From assembly GCF_003387575.1 (NCBI RefSeq), contig NZ_QUAB01000047.1, forward strand, positions 124,001-188,000: 64,000 bases of DNA, written 5' to 3'. Position 1 is the stretch's first letter. The number at the start of each line of letters is the position of its first letter. The position numbers were made by a program, and so were the translations under genes. A model generated the notes under the pieces. The model was not told the DNA's origin and made no database searches. It saw only the letters and a program-made list of their open reading frames with translations. Source of the DNA: Microbacterium bovistercoris. GTDB lineage: Bacteria > Actinomycetota > Actinomycetes > Actinomycetales > Microbacteriaceae. Below, piece after piece: positions 24,680 through 32,835 of the stretch.

Positions 24680-26506
24680 TCAGTACTTCCTCTCCATCGG
24701 CGGGTACCGCAACTCGCCGTCCTCGTTCTTGGTGAACACGACGGGCTTCCAGTCCAGCTTGATGTGGTCGGCCGGCGTCGACGAGTGCGGATCGCCGGTC
24801 AGGTACGCCATCGTGTGCTTCATGTAGTTCTCGTCGTCGCGCTGGGGGAAGTCGTCGCGCATGTGGCCGCCACGGCTCTCCTCGCGGTTCTGCGCGGCGT
24901 AGACGACGACCTCGGCGATGTCGAGCAGGAAGCCCAGCTCGACGGCCTCGAGCAGATCGGTGTTGAACCGCTTTCCCTTGTCGTCGACGTGCACGTTCTT
25001 GTAGCGCTCGCGCAGCTCCTTGATGACGCCGAGGACGTGCTCGAGCGAGTCGTGGGTGCGGAACACCTGGGCACCCTTGTCCATCTCGTCCTGCAGCTTC
25101 TTGCGCAGCACCGCGATGCGCTCGGTGCCGGCGTTGTTGCGCAGGCCCTCGATCATGTCGCGCACGCCGTTCACCGCGTCATCCGGCAGCGGCACGAAGT
25201 CTGCCGTCTTGACGTACTCGACAGCGTTGCGGCCGGCGCGCTTGCCGAACACGTTGATGTCCAGCAGCGAGTTGGTGCCCAGACGGTTCGAGCCGTGCAC
25301 CGAAACGCAGGCGCACTCTCCGGCGGCGTAGAGACCCGGGACCGTCTCGGTGTTGCTCTGCAGCACCTCGGCGTTGTTGTTGGTCGGGATGCCGCCCATC
25401 GCGTAGTGCGCGGTGGGCATCACCGGTACGGGCTCGACGACCGGGTCGACGCCCAGGTAGGTGCGCGCGAACTCGGTGATGTCGGGGAGCTTGGTCTCGA
25501 GGACCTCGGCGCCCAGGTGCGTGCAGTCGAGCAGCACGTAGTCCTTGTGCGGACCGGCGCCACGGCCCTCCGCGACCTCCTGCACCATGCTGCGCGCGAC
25601 GATGTCACGGGGAGCGAGGTCCTTGATGGTGGGGGCGTAGCGCTCCATGAAGCGCTCACCGGAGGCGTTGCGCAGGATCGCGCCCTCACCGCGGGCGCCC
25701 TCGGTGAGGAGGATGCCGAGGCCGGCGAGGCCGGTCGGGTGGAACTGGAAGAACTCCAGGTCCTCCAGCGGCAGGCCCTTGCGCCACACGATGCCGACGC
25801 CGTCACCGGTGAGGGTGTGCGCGTTCGAGGTGGTCTTGAAGATCTTGCCGAAGCCGCCGGTCGCGAAGATCACGGCCTTGGACTGGAACACGTGCAGTTC
25901 GCCGGTGGCGAGGTCGTATGCGACGACGCCCGCGATCTGGGTCTTCCCCTCGGCGTCCTTCACGGTGACGAGGTCGAGCACGTAGAACTCGTTGAAGAAG
26001 TTGATGCCGAGCTTGACGCAGTTCTGGAACAGCGTCTGCAGGATCATGTGCCCGGTGCGGTCGGCGGCGTAGCAGGCACGGCGCACCGGCGACTTGCCGT
26101 GCTCGCGGGTGTGACCGCCGAACCGGCGCTGGTCGATCTTGCCCTCGGGGGTGCGGTTGAACGGCAGCCCCATGTTCTCGAGGTCGATGACGGCGTCGAT
26201 CGCCTCCTTGGCCAGGATCTCCGCGGCATCCTGGTCGACCAGGTAGTCACCGCCCTTGACGGTGTCGTAGGTGTGCCATTCCCAGTTGTCGTCCTCGACG
26301 TTGGCGAGCGCCGCCGCCATACCGCCCTGCGCCGCACCGGTGTGCGAGCGAGTGGGGTACAGCTTGGAGATGACGGCCGTCTTCGCGCCGGGGCCCGCCT
26401 CGATGGCCGCCCGCATCCCGGCGCCTCCGGCGCCGACGATGACGATGTCGAACTGGTGGTAGTGCACGCCGTCGCGGACGACGGAATCCTGGGTCTGCGC
26501 AGTCAC
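24680..26506 (-). CDS. sdhA: Succinate dehydrogenase flavoprotein subunit
   Basis: Oxidises succinate to fumarate with covalent FAD. The 608 residues open with the FAD motif [16 protein letters not shown], followed by [11 protein letters not shown] in which His55 is the expected FAD attachment residue. The substrate-site segment [20 protein letters not shown] and the active-site [13 protein letters not shown] are also intact. The start is a GTG at 26506 with a weak upstream AGG. It lies 26 bp after sdhD in the sdhCDAB operon. Confidence 0.96.
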   Translation of the reverse strand: MTAQTQDSVVRDGVHYHQFDIVIVGAGGAGMRAAIEAGPGAKTAVISKLYPTRSHTGAAQGGMAAALANVEDDNWEWHTYDTVKGGDYLVDQDAAEILAKEAIDAVIDLENMGLPFNRTPEGKIDQRRFGGHTREHGKSPVRRACYAADRTGHMILQTLFQNCVKLGINFFNEFYVLDLVTVKDAEGKTQIAGVVAYDLATGELHVFQSKAVIFATGGFGKIFKTTSNAHTLTGDGVGIVWRKGLPLEDLEFFQFHPTGLAGLGILLTEGARGEGAILRNASGERFMERYAPTIKDLAPRDIVARSMVQEVAEGRGAGPHKDYVLLDCTHLGAEVLETKLPDITEFARTYLGVDPVVEPVPVMPTAHYAMGGIPTNNNAEVLQSNTETVPGLYAAGECACVSVHGSNRLGTNSLLDINVFGKRAGRNAVEYVKTADFVPLPDDAVNGVRDMIEGLRNNAGTERIAVLRKKLQDEMDKGAQVFRTHDSLEHVLGVIKELRERYKNVHVDDKGKRFNTDLLEAVELGFLLDIAEVVVYAAQNREESRGGHMRDDFPQRDDENYMKHTMAYLTGDPHSSTPADHIKLDWKPVVFTKNEDGELRYPPMERKY

Positions 26507-26532
26507 TCGTATGCCTATCTCTTACGCTCTGA

Positions 26533-26973
26533 TCAGTTGCCGACGGCCTGGCAGGTCTCCCACATGACGCCGCTCTCGAGCACGCCGTTGCAGGGGTCGA
26601 AGGTGAACACCACGAGGGTGCCCAGCACGATCAGCAGGGCGGCGGCGAGGCCGATCGCCCAGACGAGCGCCTTGCGGGCGCCCTCGTGCGTGACGTAGTC
26701 GTTGACGATCGTGCGCATGCCGTTGCCGCCGTGGATCAGGGCGAGCCAGAGCATCAGCACGTCCCACCACTGCCAGAACGGCGTGGCGTACTTGCCGGCG
26801 ACGAAGCCGAAGTCGACACCGTGGATGCCCTCGCCGACCATCAGGTTGACGAACAGGTGGCCGAAGATCAGCACGATCAGCACGACACCGGAGAGGCGCA
26901 TGAACAGCCATGCCCACTTCTCGATGTTGAAACCGCGGGTGCGGCGGGCGGGAGCAGTCGCTGTGGCGGTCAT
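26533..26973 (-). CDS. sdhD: Succinate dehydrogenase membrane anchor, SdhD-type
   Basis: A 146-residue membrane subunit with three hydrophobic helices (LSGVVLIVLIFGHLFVNLM; WWDVLMLWLALIHGGNGMR; LVWAIGLAAALLIVLGTLVV). The His residues in GHLF and ALIHGGNG are candidates for heme b ligation or quinone binding. Its ATG overlaps the sdhC stop (TGATG). The C-terminal extension FDPCNGVLESGVMWETCQAV contains two cysteines, a feature of some actinobacterial SdhD proteins. Confidence 0.92.
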   Translation of the reverse strand: MTATATAPARRTRGFNIEKWAWLFMRLSGVVLIVLIFGHLFVNLMVGEGIHGVDFGFVAGKYATPFWQWWDVLMLWLALIHGGNGMRTIVNDYVTHEGARKALVWAIGLAAALLIVLGTLVVFTFDPCNGVLESGVMWETCQAVGN

Positions 26974-27398
26974 CAGTGGCCTCCTCCGAACGCGAGCATG
27001 AGGTGGCGCGGGACGAAGCCGGCCATGAGGACGACCCAGACACCGAGCACGCCCCAGAACATCTGGCGCTGATAGCGGGCGCCCTTCGACCAGAAGTCGA
27101 TCAGGATGATCCGCAGTCCGTTCATGGCGTGGAACACGATGCCGGCGACGAGAACGACCTCTCCGACCGCCATCACGGGGTTCTTGTAGGTGCCGATGAC
27201 CGCGTCGTAGGCCTCGGGAGACACGCGGATCAGGGACGTGTCGAGCACGTGCACCAGAAGGAAGAAGAAGATGGCGACGCCGGTGATCCGGTGAAGCACC
27301 CAGGACCACATGCCTTCGCGCCCTCGATAGAGGGTGCCGCGCGGGGTCTTGGATGTCGTCTCCGAAATCGACGGTGTCAAGCGAGTGCTTGCGGACAC
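26973..27398 (-). CDS. sdhC: Succinate dehydrogenase cytochrome b556 subunit
   Basis: A 141-residue membrane subunit that anchors complex II and binds quinone and heme. The family motif HRITGVAIFFFLLVHVLD is at about residues 36-53, and FHAMNGLRIILIDF follows near 93. Three helices are predicted. GGAGG lies about 7 bases before the GTG at 27398. It is the first gene of sdhCDAB, and the 161-bp gap to manC carries a DtxR-like box and a 16-bp palindrome. Confidence 0.93.
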   Translation of the reverse strand: MSASTRLTPSISETTSKTPRGTLYRGREGMWSWVLHRITGVAIFFFLLVHVLDTSLIRVSPEAYDAVIGTYKNPVMAVGEVVLVAGIVFHAMNGLRIILIDFWSKGARYQRQMFWGVLGVWVVLMAGFVPRHLMLAFGGGH

Positions 27399-27496
27399 TT
27401 TCGTCCTCCCTGATCGATCCTGATCGATGTGACTCGGGGCGCGCCACAGCGGGCACGCGTGATCGGGTCCATCCTATTCCTGTTCGTTCGCTGGGA

Positions 27497-27515
27497 GCGA
27501 GCAAGGCACACCTAA
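27497..27515 (-). promoter_or_regulatory. DtxR/IdeR-like iron box upstream of sdhC
   Basis: The 19-mer GCGAGCAAGGCACACCTAA matches 11 of 19 positions of the canonical box TTAGGTTAGGCTAACCTAA, and all of the last six (ACCTAA). It lies about 100 bp upstream of sdhC, whose operon encodes an iron-sulfur and heme enzyme. Confidence 0.45.
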
Positions 27516-27517
27516 CT

Positions 27518-27533
27518 ATCTTGACGTCAAGAT
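27518..27533. promoter_or_regulatory. Perfect 16-bp palindrome ATCTTGACGTCAAGAT
   Basis: Exact dyad with no spacer, located between sdhC and manC. It contains TTGACG on both strands, so a bound dimer could cover a -35 element in either direction. The manC start is 27 bases away. The regulator is unknown. Confidence 0.6.
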
Positions 27534-27546
27534 TTCTCCGCGCCGG

Positions 27547-27552
27547 TAGCCT
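27547..27552 (+). promoter_or_regulatory. -10-like TAGCCT before manC
   Basis: TAGCCT ends 7 bases before the manC ATG with no ribosome-binding site. TTGACG inside the palindrome lies 20 bases upstream, a long but possible spacing. Confidence 0.45.
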
Positions 27553-27559
27553 GGACGAC

Positions 27560-28675
27560 ATGAGAGAGCCCATCGAGGACTTCTACGCCGTCATTCCCGC
27601 GGGCGGCATCGGCAGCAGGCTGTGGCCCCTGTCCCGTGCGGATGCACCGAAGTTCCTGCACGACCTGACCGGATCCGGGCACTCGCTGCTGCGCGACACG
27701 TGGGACCGCCTGGAACCGCTGGCCGGCGCCGACCGTATCGCCGTGGTCACCGGGCGGGCGCACCGCGCCGCCGTCGAGGAGCAGCTGCCCGGCATCCCCG
27801 ACCACAACGTCTTCCTCGAGTCCGAGCCGCGCGAGTCGGCGGCGGCGATCGGCCTGGCGGCCGCCGTCCTGCATCGCCGCGACCCCGACGTGATCATCGG
27901 GTCGTTCAGCGCGGATCACGTGATCCGCGGGTCGCGCGTCTTCGAGTTCGCCGTGCGGGATGCGGTGGAGGTGGCGCGCGAGGGGTACATCTGCACCATC
28001 GGCATCTCGCCCACCGAGCCGTCCGTGGGCTTCGGCTACATCAAGCGCGGAGCGGAGCTGGTCGTCGAGGGCGCGCGCGAGGCGGCGCTGGTCGAGCGCT
28101 TCGTGGAGAAGCCGGACCTCGAGACCGCCAAGGGCTACCTCGCCGAGCGCACCTATCTGTGGAACGCGGGCATGTTCATCGCGAAGGCGAGTGTGCTGCT
28201 CGAGGAGCTCGCACTCAACGAGCCCGAGCTGCACGCAGGGCTGATGGAGCTCGCGGAGGCGTGGGACGACAGGGAGAGGCGCGGTCCCGCGGTGGACCGC
28301 ATCTGGCCGCGCCTGAAGAAGATCGCGATCGACTACGCCGTCGCGGAGCCCGCGGCGGAGCGCGGGCGGCTCGCTGTGGTACCAGGGCACTTCGACTGGG
28401 ACGACGTGGGCGACTTCGCCTCGCTCACCAAGCTCATCACCAACGGCCGCAAGAACGATCTCGCGGTGCTCGGGCCCAAGGCCCGCGTGCTGAGCGATGC
28501 CGCCAGCGGCATCCTGGTCAGCCAGACCTCGCGGGTGATCAGCCTGGTCGGGGTGAAGGACATCGTCGTGGTCGACACTCCGGACGCGCTGCTGGTGACC
28601 ACGGTGGAGAACGCCCAGCGTGTCAAGGGCGTCGTCGAGTCGCTGAAGGTCACCGGCCGCGGCGACGTGCTGTAG
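27560..28675 (+). CDS. manC: Mannose-1-phosphate guanylyltransferase
   Basis: Makes GDP-mannose from mannose-1-phosphate and GTP for glycans and phosphatidylinositol mannosides. The 371 residues show the nucleotidyltransferase signature IPAGGIGSRLWPLSRADAPK, the sugar-binding SFSADHVI, the metal/product motif VEKPDLETAKGYL and WNAGMFI. The protein has the short form without the isomerase domain. The ATG at 27560 is chosen because the family N-terminus begins there and a -10-like hexamer precedes it. Confidence 0.93.
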   Translation: MREPIEDFYAVIPAGGIGSRLWPLSRADAPKFLHDLTGSGHSLLRDTWDRLEPLAGADRIAVVTGRAHRAAVEEQLPGIPDHNVFLESEPRESAAAIGLAAAVLHRRDPDVIIGSFSADHVIRGSRVFEFAVRDAVEVAREGYICTIGISPTEPSVGFGYIKRGAELVVEGAREAALVERFVEKPDLETAKGYLAERTYLWNAGMFIAKASVLLEELALNEPELHAGLMELAEAWDDRERRGPAVDRIWPRLKKIAIDYAVAEPAAERGRLAVVPGHFDWDDVGDFASLTKLITNGRKNDLAVLGPKARVLSDAASGILVSQTSRVISLVGVKDIVVVDTPDALLVTTVENAQRVKGVVESLKVTGRGDVL

Positions 28676-28774
28676 TGGGTGCCGCCCAACGGATGCGGGC
28701 GGGCATCATCTCAGATTTGTAACCTTTCGCCACCCGATGCATGGGTGCGTTCGAAACAGTAGGTAACTTTGATC

Positions 28775-28795
28775 GATCCGCGATGGGCGCGGATC
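28775..28795 (+). promoter_or_regulatory. Hairpin in the leader of the BMP lipoprotein gene
   Basis: GATCCGCG (28775-28782) and CGCGGATC (28788-28795) form a perfect 8-bp stem. It is followed by TTT and then by the ribosome-binding site GGGAGG (28802-28807). It could act as an attenuator or shield the start region. Confidence 0.4.
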
Positions 28796-28812
28796 TTTCC
28801 CGGGAGGCTCGA

Positions 28813-29922
28813 GTGACCATCTCCACCACCAAGAAGCTCATCGGCGCTACCCTCGCCGCGGGCGTCGTCTTCGCACTCGCCGGCTGCGGCCAGGCGCCCG
28901 AGGAGACGGAGGGCGGCGCAAAGCCCGTCGACTCCGACTTCCTTCCCTGCCTCGTCTCGGACGCCGGCGGCTGGAACGACAAGTCGTTCAACCAGTCGGC
29001 GAAGGAGGGCATGGACAGCGCGGCCGAAAAGATCGGCGTCAAGCCGCTCGAGTTCGAGTCCGCCAACGACAACGACTACGCACCCAACCTCGAGACCGCC
29101 GTCTCGGAGGGCTGCACGCTGATCGTCTCGGTCGGCTTCAAGCTCTCGGCCGCGACGATCGAGTCCGCCACGGCGAACCCCGACATCAACTACGCGATCA
29201 TCGACGACTGGGCCGACGCGGACTTCGACGGCAAGACCGACGCACCGAACATCAAGCCCCTCGTCTTCGACACCGCTCAGGCGGCCTACCTCGGCGGCTA
29301 CGCCTCGGCGGCATGGTCGGCTCAGGCCGGCGTGAACAAGGTCGGCACCTTCGGCGGCATGCAGATCCCGTCGGTCGCCGTGTTCATGGACGGCTTCCAG
29401 CTCGGCGTCGAGAAGTACAACGAGGACAAGAGCGCCGGCGTCCAGGTGTTCGGCTGGGACACCAAGACCCAGAAGGGCTCGTTCACCGGCGGCTTCGACG
29501 CGAACGACACGGCCAAGCAGACCGCTCAGGGCGTGCTCGACCAGGGCGTCGACGTCATCCTCCCCGTCGGCGGACCGATCTACCAGAGCGCCGCAGCGGC
29601 GATCAAGGACAGCGGCAAGGACACGCTCCTCGTCGGTGTCGACAGCGACCTCGCCGTCGCCGACCCGAGCGTCGCCGACGTCACCTTCGTGTCGATCATG
29701 AAGGCGATCGACCAGGCTGTGAACGATGTCACGGTCGCCGCATCGAAGGGCGACTTCAAGGCCGAGCCTTACATCGGAACGCTCGAGAACGAGGGCGTGA
29801 AGCTCTCCGGCTTCGGCGAGTTCGAGGGCCAGCTGCCCGACGGCCTCACCGACGAGCTGGCCGAGCTGCAGAAGCAGATCATCGCCGGTGACATCACCGT
29901 GGAGTCCCCGAACTCTCCGTGA
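28813..29922 (+). CDS. BMP-family nucleoside-binding lipoprotein
   Basis: Extracellular substrate-binding lipoprotein of the BMP/PnrA/TmpC family, which binds purine or pyrimidine nucleosides. The 369 residues start with a signal peptide and a lipobox ending at C25 (FALAGCGQ). Two periplasmic-binding lobes follow, with the family motifs DAGGWNDKSFNQSAKEGM and GGMQIPSVAVFMDGFQLG. The GTG at 28813 is chosen because GGGAGG sits 5 bases upstream and the signal peptide begins there. The matching ATPase and permease genes follow after a strong hairpin, and salvage enzymes after those. Confidence 0.92.
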   Translation: MTISTTKKLIGATLAAGVVFALAGCGQAPEETEGGAKPVDSDFLPCLVSDAGGWNDKSFNQSAKEGMDSAAEKIGVKPLEFESANDNDYAPNLETAVSEGCTLIVSVGFKLSAATIESATANPDINYAIIDDWADADFDGKTDAPNIKPLVFDTAQAAYLGGYASAAWSAQAGVNKVGTFGGMQIPSVAVFMDGFQLGVEKYNEDKSAGVQVFGWDTKTQKGSFTGGFDANDTAKQTAQGVLDQGVDVILPVGGPIYQSAAAAIKDSGKDTLLVGVDSDLAVADPSVADVTFVSIMKAIDQAVNDVTVAASKGDFKAEPYIGTLENEGVKLSGFGEFEGQLPDGLTDELAELQKQIIAGDITVESPNSP

Positions 29923-29935
29923 CCTCACCTCACCC

Positions 29936-29974
29936 GCACGGGGCGAGCAGCGCATTCCGCTGCTCGCCCCGTGC
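29936..29974 (+). terminator. Very strong hairpin after the BMP lipoprotein gene
   Basis: A perfect 17-bp stem (29936-29952 with 29958-29974, starting GCACGGGGCG) around a 5-base loop, without a T run. It separates the binding-protein gene from the transporter genes, like the metQ/metN hairpin. Confidence 0.75.
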
Positions 29975-30007
29975 CCGTGAGCGGACTCTTCTGGATAAGG
30001 TGCAGAT

Positions 30008-31522
30008 ATGAAGCTCGAACTTCGCGGCATCACCAAGCGATTCGGCACTCTGGTGGCAAACGACCACATCGACCTCGTGGTCGAGCCCGGTCAGATCCAC
30101 GCGCTGCTGGGTGAGAACGGCGCAGGAAAATCAACGCTGATGAACGTCCTGTACGGCCTCTACCAGGCCGACGAGGGCGACATCCTCCTCGACGACGTCG
30201 TGCAGCACTTCCGAGGACCCGGCGACGCGATGGCGGCCGGTATCGGAATGGTGCACCAGCACTTCATGCTGGTGCCGGTGTTCACCGTGGCCGAGAACGT
30301 CATGCTCGGTCACGAGCAGACCAAGGGGCTGGGCGTGCTCGACATCGCCAAGGCCCGCGCGCACGTGCGCGCCGTCGCCGAGCGATTCGGCTTCGACATC
30401 GACCCGGACGCGATCGTCGGCGATCTGCCGGTGGGCGTGCAGCAGCGGGTCGAGATCATCAAGGCGCTCTCGCGGGACGCCAAGGTCCTCGTCTTCGACG
30501 AGCCGACCGCGGTGCTGACCCCGCAGGAGACCGACGAGCTGATGGGCATCATGCGCCAGCTCCGCGACGAGGGGACGGCGATCGTCTTCATCACGCACAA
30601 GCTGCGCGAGGTGCGCGAGGTCGCCGACACGATCACCATCGTGCGCCTCGGCAAGATCGTCGGGGAGGCCTCTCCGACGGCGAGCAACGCCGAACTGGCA
30701 TCCCTGATGGTGGGCCGTGCGGTCGAACTGACTGTGCAGAAGGAACCGCCGAACCCCGGCGAGGGCGGCCTCGAGGTCAGCGGGCTGCGTGTGCTCACGC
30801 CGGCCGGAGCCATCGTCGTCGACGGCGTCGACTTCACCGTGCGCCCCGGCGAGGTGCTCGCCATCGCGGGCGTGCAGGGCAACGGACAGACCGAGCTCGT
30901 CGAGGCGCTCGTGGGCCTGGCCGCGCGGGTCGAAGGGTCGATCTCGCTCGACGGCACCGAGCTCGTCGGACGCAGCGTCCGCGCCATCCTCGACGCCGGC
31001 GTCGGCTTCGTGCCGGAGGACCGCACCGAGGACGGCCTCGTCGCCGCATTCTCGGTCGCCGAGAACCTGATCCTCGATCGCACCTCGGATCCGGCGTTCA
31101 GCACGGCCGGGACCGTGCGCCGCGGTGTGCTGGAGGACTTCGCCAAGGAGCGGATCGCCGAGTACGACATCCGCGCCCAGGGGCCGCACACGCCTGCCGG
31201 GACGCTGTCCGGCGGCAATCAGCAGAAGGTCGTCATCGCACGCGAGATGAGTCGTGAGCTCCGGCTGCTGGTGGCTGCCCAGCCGACGCGCGGTGTCGAT
31301 GTCGGCTCGATCGAGTTCATCCACAAGCGCATCATCGAGACCCGGGATGCCGGTGTGCCGGTCGTGGTCGTCTCGACCGAGCTCGACGAGGTCGCGGCAC
31401 TGGCCGACAGGATCGCTGTGATGTATCGCGGAAACATCATCGGGATCGTGCCCGGTGACACGCCAAGAGAGAAGCTGGGGCTGATGATGGCCGGAGTGGC
31501 CGATGCGGAGGTGACCGAATGA
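30008..31522 (+). CDS. Nucleoside ABC importer ATPase (two ABC domains)
   Basis: Energises nucleoside uptake with the two downstream permeases. The 504 residues hold two ABC modules in tandem. The first has a complete Walker A (GENGAGKST, about residues 37-45), the signature-like VGVQQRVEI and Walker B VFDEPT. The second has the degenerate Walker A GVQGNGQTEL, signature LSGGNQQKV and AAQPTRGVD. This asymmetry is normal for the NupA/YufO and RbsA type. It overlaps the next gene by four bases (ATGA). A -10-like GATAAG ends 8 bases before the ATG. Confidence 0.93.
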   Translation: MKLELRGITKRFGTLVANDHIDLVVEPGQIHALLGENGAGKSTLMNVLYGLYQADEGDILLDDVVQHFRGPGDAMAAGIGMVHQHFMLVPVFTVAENVMLGHEQTKGLGVLDIAKARAHVRAVAERFGFDIDPDAIVGDLPVGVQQRVEIIKALSRDAKVLVFDEPTAVLTPQETDELMGIMRQLRDEGTAIVFITHKLREVREVADTITIVRLGKIVGEASPTASNAELASLMVGRAVELTVQKEPPNPGEGGLEVSGLRVLTPAGAIVVDGVDFTVRPGEVLAIAGVQGNGQTELVEALVGLAARVEGSISLDGTELVGRSVRAILDAGVGFVPEDRTEDGLVAAFSVAENLILDRTSDPAFSTAGTVRRGVLEDFAKERIAEYDIRAQGPHTPAGTLSGGNQQKVVIAREMSRELRLLVAAQPTRGVDVGSIEFIHKRIIETRDAGVPVVVVSTELDEVAALADRIAVMYRGNIIGIVPGDTPREKLGLMMAGVADAEVTE

Positions 31523-32835
31523 GCGGGACGACACCCGGGGCGGGCGATGCGACCAAGGGGCTGCCGCCCGAGCAGCTGCCGCCCAGCTCCGGCATCCCCG
31601 GCAGCGAGCGCGAAGACCTCGCACCGCCGCGCAGCAATGTGCTGATCAAGGAGATCATGCGCAGCAGCGCGGTCACCACGGTGCTGGCGATCGTGCTGGC
31701 ACTCCTGGTCGGAGGCGTACTCATCGCACTGACCAACGAAGACGTGCAGAAGACGTCGGTGTACTTCTTCGCGCGTCCCGGCGACATGCTGAACGCGGTC
31801 TGGGTCGCGGTGTACGACGGCTACGAGGCGCTGTTCCGCGGCGCGATCTTCAACGCGAGGGGCAACACCTTCGCCGCGCAGATCAAGCCGCTGACGAACA
31901 CTCTGGGCTTCGCCGCACCGCTGATCGCGGCGGGCCTCGGCGTCGCTCTCGCCTTCCGCGTCGGTCTGTTCAACATCGGTGCACGCGGGCAGATGCTCAT
32001 CGCCGTCGGCTTCGCGGGACTGTTCACGTTCTCGCTGGATCTGCCGATCTGGCTGCACATTCCGGCCACGCTCATCGTCGGCATCGCCGGCGGTGCGCTC
32101 TGGGGCGGCATCGCCGGCCTCATCAAGGCGCGCACCGGTGCGCACGAGGTGATCCTCACGATCATGCTCAACTACATCGCGTACTACCTGCTGCTCTGGA
32201 TGATCCGCACCCCGGGTCTGCTGCAGAAGCCCGGCACCAACCAGGCGCTGGGGTCGCCGACACCGGAGACCGCGCGGTTCCCCGAACTTCTCGGACCGCG
32301 CTTCCCGCTGCTCGATCTCGGCTTCGTGCTGGTGATCGTCGCGACCCTGTTCGTGTGGTGGCTGATCGAGCGCTCGTCTCTTGGCATGCGGATGCGGGCC
32401 GTCGGCGAGAACCCGCACGCGGCGCGCGCGGCGGGCATCAACGTGCAGCGCATCTACGTGTACGCGATGCTGTTCGCCGGCGGTCTGGCGGGCCTTGCCG
32501 GCATGAACCAGGTGCAGGGCGCGGTCACGACCGGCATCACCGAGACGATCGACGCCGGCATCGGCTTCGACGCGATCACGGTGGCGCTGCTCGGGCGCAG
32601 CAGGGCGTGGGGCACTTTCGCCGCAGGCATCCTGTTCGGTGCGCTGAAGGCGGGGTCGTTCTCGATGCAGGCGCAGGACATCCCGGTCGACATCGTGCTG
32701 GTGGTGCAGTCGCTCGTGGTGCTGTTCATCGCGGCCCCGCCGCTGCTGCGCACGGTGTTCTTCCTCCCCAAGACGGATGCTGAGAAGGCCGCCAAGGCGC
32801 GAGCCAAGGCTGCGAAGAAGGCGGTGGCGGCATGA
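31519..32835 (+). CDS. Nucleoside ABC importer permease 1 (NupB/YufP-like)
   Basis: A 438-residue membrane subunit of the BPD_transp_2 family with about ten helices. A hydrophilic Pro-rich N-terminus of some 40 residues is followed by membrane segments from about residue 50. The conserved motifs are FNIGARGQMLIAVGFAG and AVGENPHAARAAGINVQRIY, the latter being the family coupling region. A Lys/Ala-rich tail (AEKAAKARAKAAKKAV) ends the protein. The start overlaps the ATPase stop by four bases, and its own stop overlaps the next permease. Confidence 0.92.
   Translation: MSGTTPGAGDATKGLPPEQLPPSSGIPGSEREDLAPPRSNVLIKEIMRSSAVTTVLAIVLALLVGGVLIALTNEDVQKTSVYFFARPGDMLNAVWVAVYDGYEALFRGAIFNARGNTFAAQIKPLTNTLGFAAPLIAAGLGVALAFRVGLFNIGARGQMLIAVGFAGLFTFSLDLPIWLHIPATLIVGIAGGALWGGIAGLIKARTGAHEVILTIMLNYIAYYLLLWMIRTPGLLQKPGTNQALGSPTPETARFPELLGPRFPLLDLGFVLVIVATLFVWWLIERSSLGMRMRAVGENPHAARAAGINVQRIYVYAMLFAGGLAGLAGMNQVQGAVTTGITETIDAGIGFDAITVALLGRSRAWGTFAAGILFGALKAGSFSMQAQDIPVDIVLVVQSLVVLFIAAPPLLRTVFFLPKTDAEKAAKARAKAAKKAVAA

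Noticed and set aside
21726..24827. Open frame of about 1030 codons on the plus strand across xth, yihY and sdhB
   Set aside because: Long open frames opposite real genes are common at high GC. The product is Arg/Gly/Val-rich without domains, while the minus-strand genes have clear family motifs.
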